NCBI RefSeq assembly: GCF_013114545.1
Contig: NZ_VTXI01000007.1
Coordinates: forward strand, 147,673-211,672
Source of the DNA: Vibrio sp. RE86
GTDB taxonomy: Bacteria > Pseudomonadota > Gammaproteobacteria > Enterobacterales > Vibrionaceae
Length of the DNA: 64,000 bases
Direction of reading: 5' to 3'
A model generated the notes under the pieces. The model did no database searches, was not told the DNA's origin, and saw nothing but the letters and a program-made list of their open reading frames with translations. Numbering within the stretch: the stretch's first letter is position 1; each line of letters opens with the position of its first letter. Both the position numbers and the translations under genes were made by a program. This document shows positions 47,113 through 54,041 of the stretch, piece after piece.

Positions 47113-47144
47113 TATCCAGCTCTTTATGTAGGAATGCAGCAGTT

Positions 47145-48125
47145 ATGAGTAAGGTGCAAAACGAAATTTCAGACGACAATACCGATCTACTGACGGAGAT
47201 TTCTGTTTCATATTACCAAGATGGCGCGACGCAAGAAGAGATCTCTAAAAAGTTCTCTGTTTCTCGTGCCAAAGTAGGGCGGATGCTAAAACAAGCCCGT
47301 GATGAGGGTATTGTTGAGATCACAGTTAAATATCACCCAGTCTTCAGCGCCAAGATAGAGCAGAGGCTAATTGAACGATTTGGTGTCAAACGAGCATTGG
47401 TTGCACTCGATCAACCGAGTGAAGAGCAACAGCGCTTGCAGGTTGCAGGTCTCGTATCTAAATATATGGCAGGTACATTGCAAAACGGAACAGTGGTCAC
47501 CGTTGGTCAAGGACGAAATGTTTCAGCTGTCGCGCATCATATGGGGGTGATTCCTCAACGTGACGTTAAGTTTGTATGTGGAATCGGTGGTATTCACCCT
47601 CGTGGGGGGATGTTTAATGCTGACCATATATGTCGCCAGTTTGCTAAGACTTATGGCGGAACTTCTGAAACTCTTTACGCCCCAGCTTATGCCGAGAACC
47701 GAGAACAAAAGCTCGCTTTCATGCAGAACGCGACTGTAAAACAAACCCTCGATTTAGCACGTAAAGCGGATGTAGCTTTGGTGGGCATCGGCGATATGAG
47801 TGAAAACAGTTATATGGTCGACCTTGGCTGGTTCACCGCAGGAGAAGTGGTTCAATCACGCATGCTTCAAGGCGTAGTAGGGGATTTTGCTGGTTACGAT
47901 TTTTTTGATATTCACGGTGGTACCGCAAAAACAGTCATGAGTGACCGTGTCATAGGGCTCAGCATTGAAGAGTTCAGACCGATTTCAGAGGTTATTGCTA
48001 TTGCTGCTGAAAACAGTAAACCCTTGGCTTTGCTTGGCGCATTGAGAACAGGGGTTATTGATGTGATTGCAACCAGTGTCAGTAACGCGCTTACGGTTCT
48101 TAACTTAGACGAGCAAATGAAATAA
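47145..48125 (+). CDS. SorC/DeoR-family sugar-binding transcriptional regulator
   Basis: 326 residues. An N-terminal helix-turn-helix (about 15-60; YYQDGATQEEISKKFSVSRAKVGRMLKQARDEGIV) is joined to a C-terminal SorC effector domain related to sugar-phosphate isomerases (TVVTVGQGRNV, GDFAGYDFFD, RTGVIDVIAT). Effectors in this family are phosphorylated sugars. Divergence from tal-tkt suggests it controls pentose phosphate genes in response to a sugar phosphate; this is inference. AGGA lies 11 bases before the ATG. Shares a terminator with the convergent GGDEF-EAL gene. Confidence 0.87.
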   Translation: MSKVQNEISDDNTDLLTEISVSYYQDGATQEEISKKFSVSRAKVGRMLKQARDEGIVEITVKYHPVFSAKIEQRLIERFGVKRALVALDQPSEEQQRLQVAGLVSKYMAGTLQNGTVVTVGQGRNVSAVAHHMGVIPQRDVKFVCGIGGIHPRGGMFNADHICRQFAKTYGGTSETLYAPAYAENREQKLAFMQNATVKQTLDLARKADVALVGIGDMSENSYMVDLGWFTAGEVVQSRMLQGVVGDFAGYDFFDIHGGTAKTVMSDRVIGLSIEEFRPISEVIAIAAENSKPLALLGALRTGVIDVIATSVSNALTVLNLDEQMK

Positions 48126-48127
48126 AA

Positions 48128-48156
48128 GAGGGCAGCATTACGCTGCCTTCTTTTTT
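48128..48156. terminator. Bidirectional terminator after the SorC-type gene
   Basis: GAGGGCAGC (48128-48136) and GCTGCCTTC (48142-48150) with T run following. The stop codon of the convergent GGDEF-EAL gene (48138-48140) lies inside the loop. Confidence 0.85.
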
Positions 48157-50384
48157 AATTGTGCAATGAGAGTCTCGACGCTTAAAGGCTTATTGTAGTA
48201 ATAGCCTTGCATGATGTGTGCGCCTAATAGACTGATTGCATGGACCTGATCTTTCTCTTCCACCCCTTCTGCGACAACTCGTACACCTAGGCTGCGTCCA
48301 ATACTAAGAATGCTTTTTACCAGAGCGTAACACTTATCATCTTCAAGCAGATTACGAATGAAAGCTCGATCTACTTTGAGCTCATCAACGGGTAGTCGGT
48401 GCAGCATGTGTAAAGAGGAGTAACCAGTACCAAAGTCATCAAGAGATAGTTCGAATCCTATTTTTTTCAATGCCTTACACTTGGACATAACAGCAGATAT
48501 ATTCGTAATAAGAACACTTTCGGTAAGTTCAAGCGTTACTGAACTAGGCTCAAGGCCAAACTCTTTTGTTGTCTTAGTCAGTTGGCTAATGAAATCGACA
48601 TCCATAAATTGAATTACAGAGATATTGATCGATGTTTGTAACTTTCTGTGCGTCTGAATTTGAATCTTCTTAGACTCTTGAAGCGAGCGTCTTAGAAGTA
48701 CTTTACCAAGTTGAGGCATTAATCCAGAGCTTTCGGCTACACTGATGAACCGCTCAGGATTTACGATACCGAGCTCTTCGTCATGCCAACGTGCTAAAGC
48801 TTCCATCCCCCAGATTACACCGTCTTGATATTGTGGTTGGAAATCAATATGTAATCCGTCGTTGTTTAAGGCGACGCGAAGTCTTTGCTCGATTTTCGCT
48901 TCCATTTGGTATTCATTTGCCATTTCTGGTGTGAATACACAGTACGTATCTCGATTCCCTTTTGCTTTCAGGGCTGCGATGTCCGCTAGGCTTTTAATTG
49001 TATCGATATTGTCAGAGTGTTGGGGATACAAAGAAACCCCGATACTTGCCGTCAGTACATACTGAGTGGTTTCGAGCTGATATGGTTGAGATATCTTACT
49101 TAGCAACTCTTGGCAATACTGTTCGATGTTTGACACGCTATCTTGTTCGCATATAAGTAAGAACTCATCACCAGCTTCTCTAGCGAAAAGACTTCCTTTG
49201 GGTTTCATTTTGTTAATGCGTTTCGCCAGTTCGACAAGCAACTTGTCGCCGTTAGAGTGACCATAAGTATCGTTGAGTACTTTAAACTTATCGAGATCGA
49301 TGTAGAGCAGGGCAAACGCTTTATTCTTCCATTGATGCTTTTTACGTTGGAGGAAATATCGGTTGGGTAACCCTGTTAAAAAGTCATGATTTGCTTGATA
49401 GTGTAGCTCTTTTCGGCGAGATCTATCTGACTCATGAATGCGTTTGATCAAGACAAAGATAAACCACTGTAAGCCACAAAATACCAGCATGATCGTCACA
49501 AACGATGGAAGGAATTGAGTGAAAATATGGTTTTGATTGACTTTAGATACGACCCATAAACCATGGCCTGGTATGTATTGGGTTACACCAACGAAGACGT
49601 CACTTAAATGGTTGATATAGAAAGACTGAGTCTTTCCGGTCAACATTAGAGAATCAATATTGGCAACTTGATTGAGTGATTTAGCAAGCTCTGAATGGTT
49701 AGTAAAGTCAACTTTTTGCTCGTAACTCCCTGCGGTTGGCGGAAGTATAATTTGCGGGTAACCATCATCGCGGACGACTTCAAACGTATTGTGTTCGCCA
49801 AGAAGAAGAGAATCATTGATTAGACCCGTGTTATTAAGAGATACCGCCCCTGTAATTACCGCAACAGGCTCATTGTTCTTATCTCTTATTGCTTTACGAA
49901 AAGGAATAAAGTCTGATTTTAGGTTTTGACTATAGTAGGTACGCCCGATAACCAGTTGTTCAGAGCTGAGTGTTTCTACGAAGTTTGCCCAAAGCCTAGG
50001 TGTTCTCAACTGGTCCAGGTAGGCCAGAGACTTTAAGTTGCTACTCGATGCTAGGGAAAAGCCATTCTTATCCATTAAACGAATCGCTGAAATGTCGCCA
50101 TAGTCACTGATTAAAGCGTCGAACATCTTGATTGTTGTTTGAATAGGTTCGTTATTTTCAATGTTGCGTAACGCTTGTTTACCTGCAACATCAAGAATTT
50201 TAGCTTCGTTAGTTAGTAATGAGACTAATGAGTTAGAAAACAGCTCAACTTGTGTTGTTTGTGTCCTGATGGTCCCTTCGACAGTCGAAAGCCATATATT
50301 GCGAATAATAAACACCAGCAGTAAGACACTGATTGCGACAACGGCTTTGTGTAATGTCCATATTGTTTTAGGTCGATTATTCAT
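48138..50384 (-). CDS. Membrane GGDEF-EAL protein (c-di-GMP turnover)
   Basis: 748 residues. Membrane helix 12-32, periplasmic Cache-type domain to about 285, second helix near 290-315, GGDEF domain (about 335-490) and EAL domain (about 500-740). The cyclase site reads AGDEF rather than GGDEF, a variant found in active enzymes; an RxxD inhibitory site was not recognised. The EAL part is complete: MEALARW, ELTESVL, DDFGTGYSS, KVDRAFI, VAEGVE, QGYYYNKP. Probably mainly a phosphodiesterase, but dual activity cannot be excluded. The periplasmic ligand is unknown. Single gene. Confidence 0.9.
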   Translation of the reverse strand: MNNRPKTIWTLHKAVVAISVLLLVFIIRNIWLSTVEGTIRTQTTQVELFSNSLVSLLTNEAKILDVAGKQALRNIENNEPIQTTIKMFDALISDYGDISAIRLMDKNGFSLASSSNLKSLAYLDQLRTPRLWANFVETLSSEQLVIGRTYYSQNLKSDFIPFRKAIRDKNNEPVAVITGAVSLNNTGLINDSLLLGEHNTFEVVRDDGYPQIILPPTAGSYEQKVDFTNHSELAKSLNQVANIDSLMLTGKTQSFYINHLSDVFVGVTQYIPGHGLWVVSKVNQNHIFTQFLPSFVTIMLVFCGLQWFIFVLIKRIHESDRSRRKELHYQANHDFLTGLPNRYFLQRKKHQWKNKAFALLYIDLDKFKVLNDTYGHSNGDKLLVELAKRINKMKPKGSLFAREAGDEFLLICEQDSVSNIEQYCQELLSKISQPYQLETTQYVLTASIGVSLYPQHSDNIDTIKSLADIAALKAKGNRDTYCVFTPEMANEYQMEAKIEQRLRVALNNDGLHIDFQPQYQDGVIWGMEALARWHDEELGIVNPERFISVAESSGLMPQLGKVLLRRSLQESKKIQIQTHRKLQTSINISVIQFMDVDFISQLTKTTKEFGLEPSSVTLELTESVLITNISAVMSKCKALKKIGFELSLDDFGTGYSSLHMLHRLPVDELKVDRAFIRNLLEDDKCYALVKSILSIGRSLGVRVVAEGVEEKDQVHAISLLGAHIMQGYYYNKPLSVETLIAQLKKKAA

Positions 50385-50530
50385 ATTACTCCCAGTCTAC
50401 CTAATCGGTATGAAATCAAGTATATGGTCATAATTCAATATTTACAATATAGCGTCCCAAATATTAAGTGTGGTGGTTTAAAAGCGTCGTGTAAACGTGC
50501 GAGATTGGTAAATGAAATGACAGAAAGTAA

Positions 50531-50563
50531 GACCTAGGCAACAGGGGGATATACACCTAGGTC
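50531..50563 (-). terminator. Hairpin past the sulfurtransferase gene
   Basis: GACCTAGG (50531-50538) and CCTAGGTC (50556-50563), eight-base arms with a 17-base loop, nine bases past the stop codon on the minus strand. The T tract is poor. Confidence 0.55.
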
Positions 50564-50571
50564 GTAGTTAA

Positions 50572-51405
50572 TCACTCTATAGGTAATTGATCATTTGCAC
50601 CCCATTCAGTCCAAGAACCGTCGTAAACACTTAGGTTATCGAATCCTGCAATATCAGCAGCTAATAATACGATACAGGCGGTTACCCCAGAGCCACAGCT
50701 AAATATGGTTTGATGCATTTCACTCGATAACACTGCAGATAATATTCGTTTTAGTTCATCAGCAGGCTTAAGTTTGTGGGTGTCCATTAGTTCTGCGAAA
50801 GGTTGGCATACTGAATTAGGAATGTGACCACTACGAATGCCGGCACGAGGTTCAGGTACTTCCGCATTGAAACGAGCGCGAGAGCGAGCATCAACGGTTA
50901 GGCTGTGCTCATTTTCAATCTGGTTTAATACATAGTCAGCAGACACGAAAAACTCTTCATCCAAGCGCCCGCTAAAGTTTCCTTTCTGTTTCGTTTGTTC
51001 ATACGTCTGAACGAGATCTAAATCAGAGAGCTTCCATTCCGTTAATCCGCCATCAAGAATGTATACCTTTTTGTGTCCCATCGCTCTGAACATCCACCAA
51101 GCACGCGGTGAGGCAAACGTCCCGCTATTGTCATAAACCACGACAGTAGAGTCATTGTTGATACCCAGTGATTGAGCGAGGTCATTGAATCGCTGCTCAG
51201 ATGGCATCATGTGTGGCAAGGAGTTGTTAGGGTCGCAAAAGTCTTTGTCGTAATCGAATCGGAGGGTATTTGGGATCAGATTAATTTTATCTTTTTCTAC
51301 TTCACCAGGGATTTGAAAGTCGATGCTGGCGTCGAGGATGACTAAGTTTGAATTAGAATGGATTTGTTCGTTTAGCCATTGTGGCGTGACGAGAGGGAAC
51401 ATCAC
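50572..51405 (-). CDS. sseA: 3-mercaptopyruvate sulfurtransferase
   Basis: 277 residues with two rhodanese domains. The inactive N-terminal one includes VVVYDNSGTFASPRAWWMF; the C-terminal one carries the catalytic loop CGSGVTA, the mercaptopyruvate type of active-site loop (thiosulfate rhodaneses have CRKGVTA-like loops). It also shows the RSRARFNAEVPEPRAGIRSGHIP region that places substrate arginines. It transfers sulfur from 3-mercaptopyruvate in the cytoplasm. Monocistronic. Confidence 0.9.
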   Translation of the reverse strand: MMFPLVTPQWLNEQIHSNSNLVILDASIDFQIPGEVEKDKINLIPNTLRFDYDKDFCDPNNSLPHMMPSEQRFNDLAQSLGINNDSTVVVYDNSGTFASPRAWWMFRAMGHKKVYILDGGLTEWKLSDLDLVQTYEQTKQKGNFSGRLDEEFFVSADYVLNQIENEHSLTVDARSRARFNAEVPEPRAGIRSGHIPNSVCQPFAELMDTHKLKPADELKRILSAVLSSEMHQTIFSCGSGVTACIVLLAADIAGFDNLSVYDGSWTEWGANDQLPIE

Positions 51406-51456
51406 TACTCCTTGTGTCTATTTGATATGTTATATGTTCAGTATTAACAGTTAGGA

Positions 51457-51768
51457 CTAGTCGCAAGAAATGAATTGAAAGCTAGTCGTTGTTTCCAGGC
51501 TACGTGTATTACCTAATAGTTGAACGTTTTTCCCAACTTCACAATGGATTGAGATCGGAATAGACACTCTAAACACATCGGATTTTGAAGTTTGGACAGA
51601 AAGATATTTACGATGTCCGTCAAGTGATTGCGTTAATGTAGATGCGAGAACCACGCCTGTTGTTTCGATATTGTCTTTTGGTTGAGGTAATACTGAATTA
51701 ACAGCGATTAGTATAAGGATAGCAATCCCTAAATATAGTAGGTACGTACTTGGGTTGTTCATATGCAT
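51457..51768 (-). CDS. Small single-span membrane protein, partner of the XRE regulator
   Basis: About 103 residues. One membrane helix near the start (YLLYLGIAILILIAVNSVL) is followed by a soluble domain of about 75 residues with two cysteines that would lie outside the inner membrane. I do not recognise the family. Its ATG (51768) overlaps the stop of the XRE gene as TAATG; an ATG six bases further in is also possible, and the annotated TTG upstream is less likely. Coupled translation and position opposite the pilus operon suggest a signalling or regulatory link with the XRE protein; this is inference. Confidence 0.6.
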   Translation of the reverse strand: MHMNNPSTYLLYLGIAILILIAVNSVLPQPKDNIETTGVVLASTLTQSLDGHRKYLSVQTSKSDVFRVSIPISIHCEVGKNVQLLGNTRSLETTTSFQFISCD

Positions 51769-52706
51769 TATCGAGAGCAATCACTCCCTGTGCCATCTAG
51801 CAAGCTCGAAAGGTATTCATCAGTGAATGGCACTATATTCGCAATGACCTTCGAAGCCAGTATTTCGTCGGCGTTGGCTTTGATTTGTACATAACGATAG
51901 TGTTTACCATACACCTTAACACCCCCATAGGGTTCTTGGTTACCTTTGGTGAGAACGGTGCATTCGACGTTTGAGTTGTATAAATTATAACCTTCTTGGT
52001 CGTGCAAGTTTGCATACAAATGTTTGATATTCTGGTTTTGTTTAAGCAGCTCAATTAGCGACAAAATTGCAACCATTCTAGGAGGTATTAAAGAACAATA
52101 CATTGAGACTAAATAGAGGGCGAGATCAAGGTCAGGTCGCCTTTCTTCATTTACAAATGGGCACTCTTCTAGTTTGTTAGGGTTAAGGAGCACAGAGGGA
52201 GTATCAATTTCGACGTAGCCGTAGATCATGTGCCCGACCAGTTTATTGTCGCCATCGACGAAGACATTAACATGGAGGTTATCATTAAGCAGGGCAGATG
52301 GCTCTAAGTTCTGTTGTAAGTAATCGGTGTGGAAGGTAACAATTTGTTGATGTAGATCTTCTTTGTCTTTAAGAGAGATATCTTGGTACGCAGTAAAGTC
52401 CGCTGAGCTTTTTGAATACGGATCTTTTGTTCGGCTATGAACGTAGTCGAGAACTTGGCGTTTCTTTTCTGGGGCATTAGCTTCGGGGTCAATCAGCGAC
52501 GTAGAGTCTGCCCCTAATATTCTTGCAACCAGTAACTGTTTACTCAATTTAGGCTTAGTCACCCCCCTTTCCCATCGGCTATAAGTCGTTAAGTCTAACT
52601 TCGAGAGCGATTCGTCTGAACTAATAAGTGTGTCGAGCGCTTCTTGCTGAGTGATTTGCTTGTCATTTCTTACAGCTTGAAGGCACTTGGCGAAACTGAT
52701 CGTCAT
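51768..52706 (-). CDS. XRE-type regulator divergent from the pilus operon
   Basis: 312 residues from ATG 52706 (MTISFAKCLQAVRND), preferred since AGGGA lies nine bases upstream; the longer frame adds 12 unrelated residues. An N-terminal Cro/C1-like helix-turn-helix (about 5-70; QITQQEALDTL ... TTYSRWERGVTKPK) is followed by a 230-residue domain. Its segment NVFVDGDNKLVGHMIYGYVEID resembles an acyltransferase-like beta sheet, but catalytic residues were not recognised. Function is probably control of the divergent CS1-type pilus genes, with the 52804-52833 palindrome as candidate operator. The effector is unknown. Confidence 0.7.
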   Translation of the reverse strand: MTISFAKCLQAVRNDKQITQQEALDTLISSDESLSKLDLTTYSRWERGVTKPKLSKQLLVARILGADSTSLIDPEANAPEKKRQVLDYVHSRTKDPYSKSSADFTAYQDISLKDKEDLHQQIVTFHTDYLQQNLEPSALLNDNLHVNVFVDGDNKLVGHMIYGYVEIDTPSVLLNPNKLEECPFVNEERRPDLDLALYLVSMYCSLIPPRMVAILSLIELLKQNQNIKHLYANLHDQEGYNLYNSNVECTVLTKGNQEPYGGVKVYGKHYRYVQIKANADEILASKVIANIVPFTDEYLSSLLDGTGSDCSR

Positions 52707-52803
52707 GCTAAATTTCCCTATATCCCATGTGCATAGTACCAATATACACCCAATATCGGTCAGATGTTAATTTCGATTATCAATTTAATTTCGTACTCAT
52801 CGA

Positions 52804-52833
52804 GCATTTTGAAAAATCGCTTTTTAAAAATGC
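52804..52833. promoter_or_regulatory. Near-perfect palindrome between XRE regulator and pilus operon
   Basis: GCATTTTGAAAAA (52804-52816), centre TCGC, TTTTTAAAAATGC (52821-52833): 12 of 13 arm positions pair. It is directly followed by TTGACT (52841-52846), a possible -35 of the pilin promoter, so a protein bound here could block or activate it. Two direct copies of TTAATTTCG (52767-52775 and 52785-52793) lie on the regulator side. Confidence 0.55.
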
Positions 52834-52951
52834 CCAATATTTGACTTCGCGATTTATCCATAATTCACCGCATCCGCTACCGAGGGGAAAAAAGAAAGCT
52901 CTCGGGCTCGGGTGATAATTAAATTCTTAAGTCAAGATATAGGAAAGTAAA

Positions 52952-53467
52952 ATGACAAACTTCAAGAAAAGCGCTCTAGCTTCACTATTCGTTTTCGGCC
53001 TAGCAGCGAGTGCTGTAGCAAATGCATCATCAAATGCGACAGTCATTTGGAGCGGTACAGTACCAGTGACTAACGCTTCAGCCTCTATGGTTATTACTGG
53101 TCTTGCAGGCGACCTGACAGCGCTCAACGGTACTATTACTCCAGGCACAGACGGTGTGTTCGAGTCTGACGCAATCGTTCTTGAGTCACACATCAACGAC
53201 AACAACGATCCAGCAAACCCAACTGTAGGTTTACTAGCACCAGCTAACTGGACTCTTGTTGATGCGACAGTAACGTTCGATGGTTCAGCGAACCCAGCCC
53301 AGGCTGTTGAAGTGGACGTAAACGGTGCTCCTCTTGCAATTGGCGACCAAGTACAGAATGTAGAAACTATCTCCGCTAAAATTAGCCAGACTGTGGCACT
53401 TCCAGAAGCTGAAGTAGGTGGTGCAACTGTAGAGGCAACATTAACTGTAATGGCTGACCTAGTTTAA
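52952..53467 (+). CDS. Major pilin-like subunit of a CS1/alpha-type fimbria
   Basis: 171 residues. Signal peptide (1-25, ending AVANA), then a small all-beta protein beginning SSNATVIWSGTVPVTNASASMVITG and containing no cysteine. Alternating hydrophobic strands and the C-terminal VEATLTVMADLV, a possible donor/acceptor edge, fit a fimbrial subunit of the CS1 class. The assignment rests mainly on context, since the usher and chaperone follow. AGGA lies about nine bases before the ATG. It is followed by a hairpin likely to reduce read-through, as expected for the most abundant subunit. Confidence 0.7.
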   Translation: MTNFKKSALASLFVFGLAASAVANASSNATVIWSGTVPVTNASASMVITGLAGDLTALNGTITPGTDGVFESDAIVLESHINDNNDPANPTVGLLAPANWTLVDATVTFDGSANPAQAVEVDVNGAPLAIGDQVQNVETISAKISQTVALPEAEVGGATVEATLTVMADLV

Positions 53468-53482
53468 TTATATAGTTCAATT

Positions 53483-53515
53483 AGGGCCTTCATTTTAGCA
53501 GGGCCCTTATTTTTG
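53483..53515 (+). terminator. Partial terminator after the pilin gene
   Basis: AGGGCC (53483-53488) and GGCCCT (53502-53507) with a 13-base loop, followed by TATTTTTGG. The stem is short, which would allow part of transcription to continue into the assembly genes. Confidence 0.65.
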
Positions 53516-53525
53516 GTGGCCAAAA

Positions 53526-54041
53526 ATGAATAAAATCTATTTGCTATTGGCACTGATTAGTTTAAGTGCTCATGCAGAGCATAAAGTGATTAATATATCG
53601 ACATCAATCGACGTAAATAACTTATATGCCAACTCTATAAACTCATTGGTATTTGAGCCGTCAAGGTTGGAACTAGAGGTGAGTGCCGATAAAACGAGAT
53701 TTAAAACAACCAGTTCCACATTGAAAGTGGAAACAAGTATCCCGAAAGAAGTGAATAATATAGCGTACGTTGCTGGTTTAATTAGAAATGATACAACATG
53801 TAAAGATTATTCTGGATTTGAAAGTTCTCAACCTGATTTTGTGTCTGTCAGCATCGATAGTCAGCCTCTTGAGGTCGGTGAAAGTTTGACATTTGCAGAC
53901 TTTCAGTTTGATGACGGTTTTAATAAATACAGTGAACATGAAGTAAAGCTGGAGTTCGCATCTTTTAGTTCAATCACCACAACAAGCCAACCGGAGGGAT
54001 GTAATGGTGAGATAGAGTTTAATATTGAGGTAGAAATATAA
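53526..54041 (+). CDS. Minor fimbrial subunit or accessory protein
   Basis: 171 residues with a short signal peptide (MNKIYLLLALISLSAHA). The mature protein is a predicted beta sandwich with two cysteines (C in DTTCKDYSG and C in EGCNGEIEF), unlike the cysteine-free major pilin. Same length as that pilin but low similarity. Its TAA overlaps the usher ATG (TAATG). Likely a minor pilin or periplasmic accessory subunit; not otherwise recognised. Confidence 0.55.
   Translation: MNKIYLLLALISLSAHAEHKVINISTSIDVNNLYANSINSLVFEPSRLELEVSADKTRFKTTSSTLKVETSIPKEVNNIAYVAGLIRNDTTCKDYSGFESSQPDFVSVSIDSQPLEVGESLTFADFQFDDGFNKYSEHEVKLEFASFSSITTTSQPEGCNGEIEFNIEVEI

Larger units (their letters stand above)
46696..47144. 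other. Divergent regulatory region between tal and the SorC-type gene
   Basis: About 450 bases. It holds a perfect palindrome (46722-46740), a possible SorC operator at 46841-46852 and another at 47101-47112. The 68-codon frame at 46925-47131 has an odd hydrophobic composition and overlaps the operator, so it is not called as a gene. Confidence 0.5.

Noticed and set aside
46925..47131. 68-codon ORF in the tal/SorC region
   Set aside because: No ribosome binding site, covers the putative operator, no recognisable similarity.
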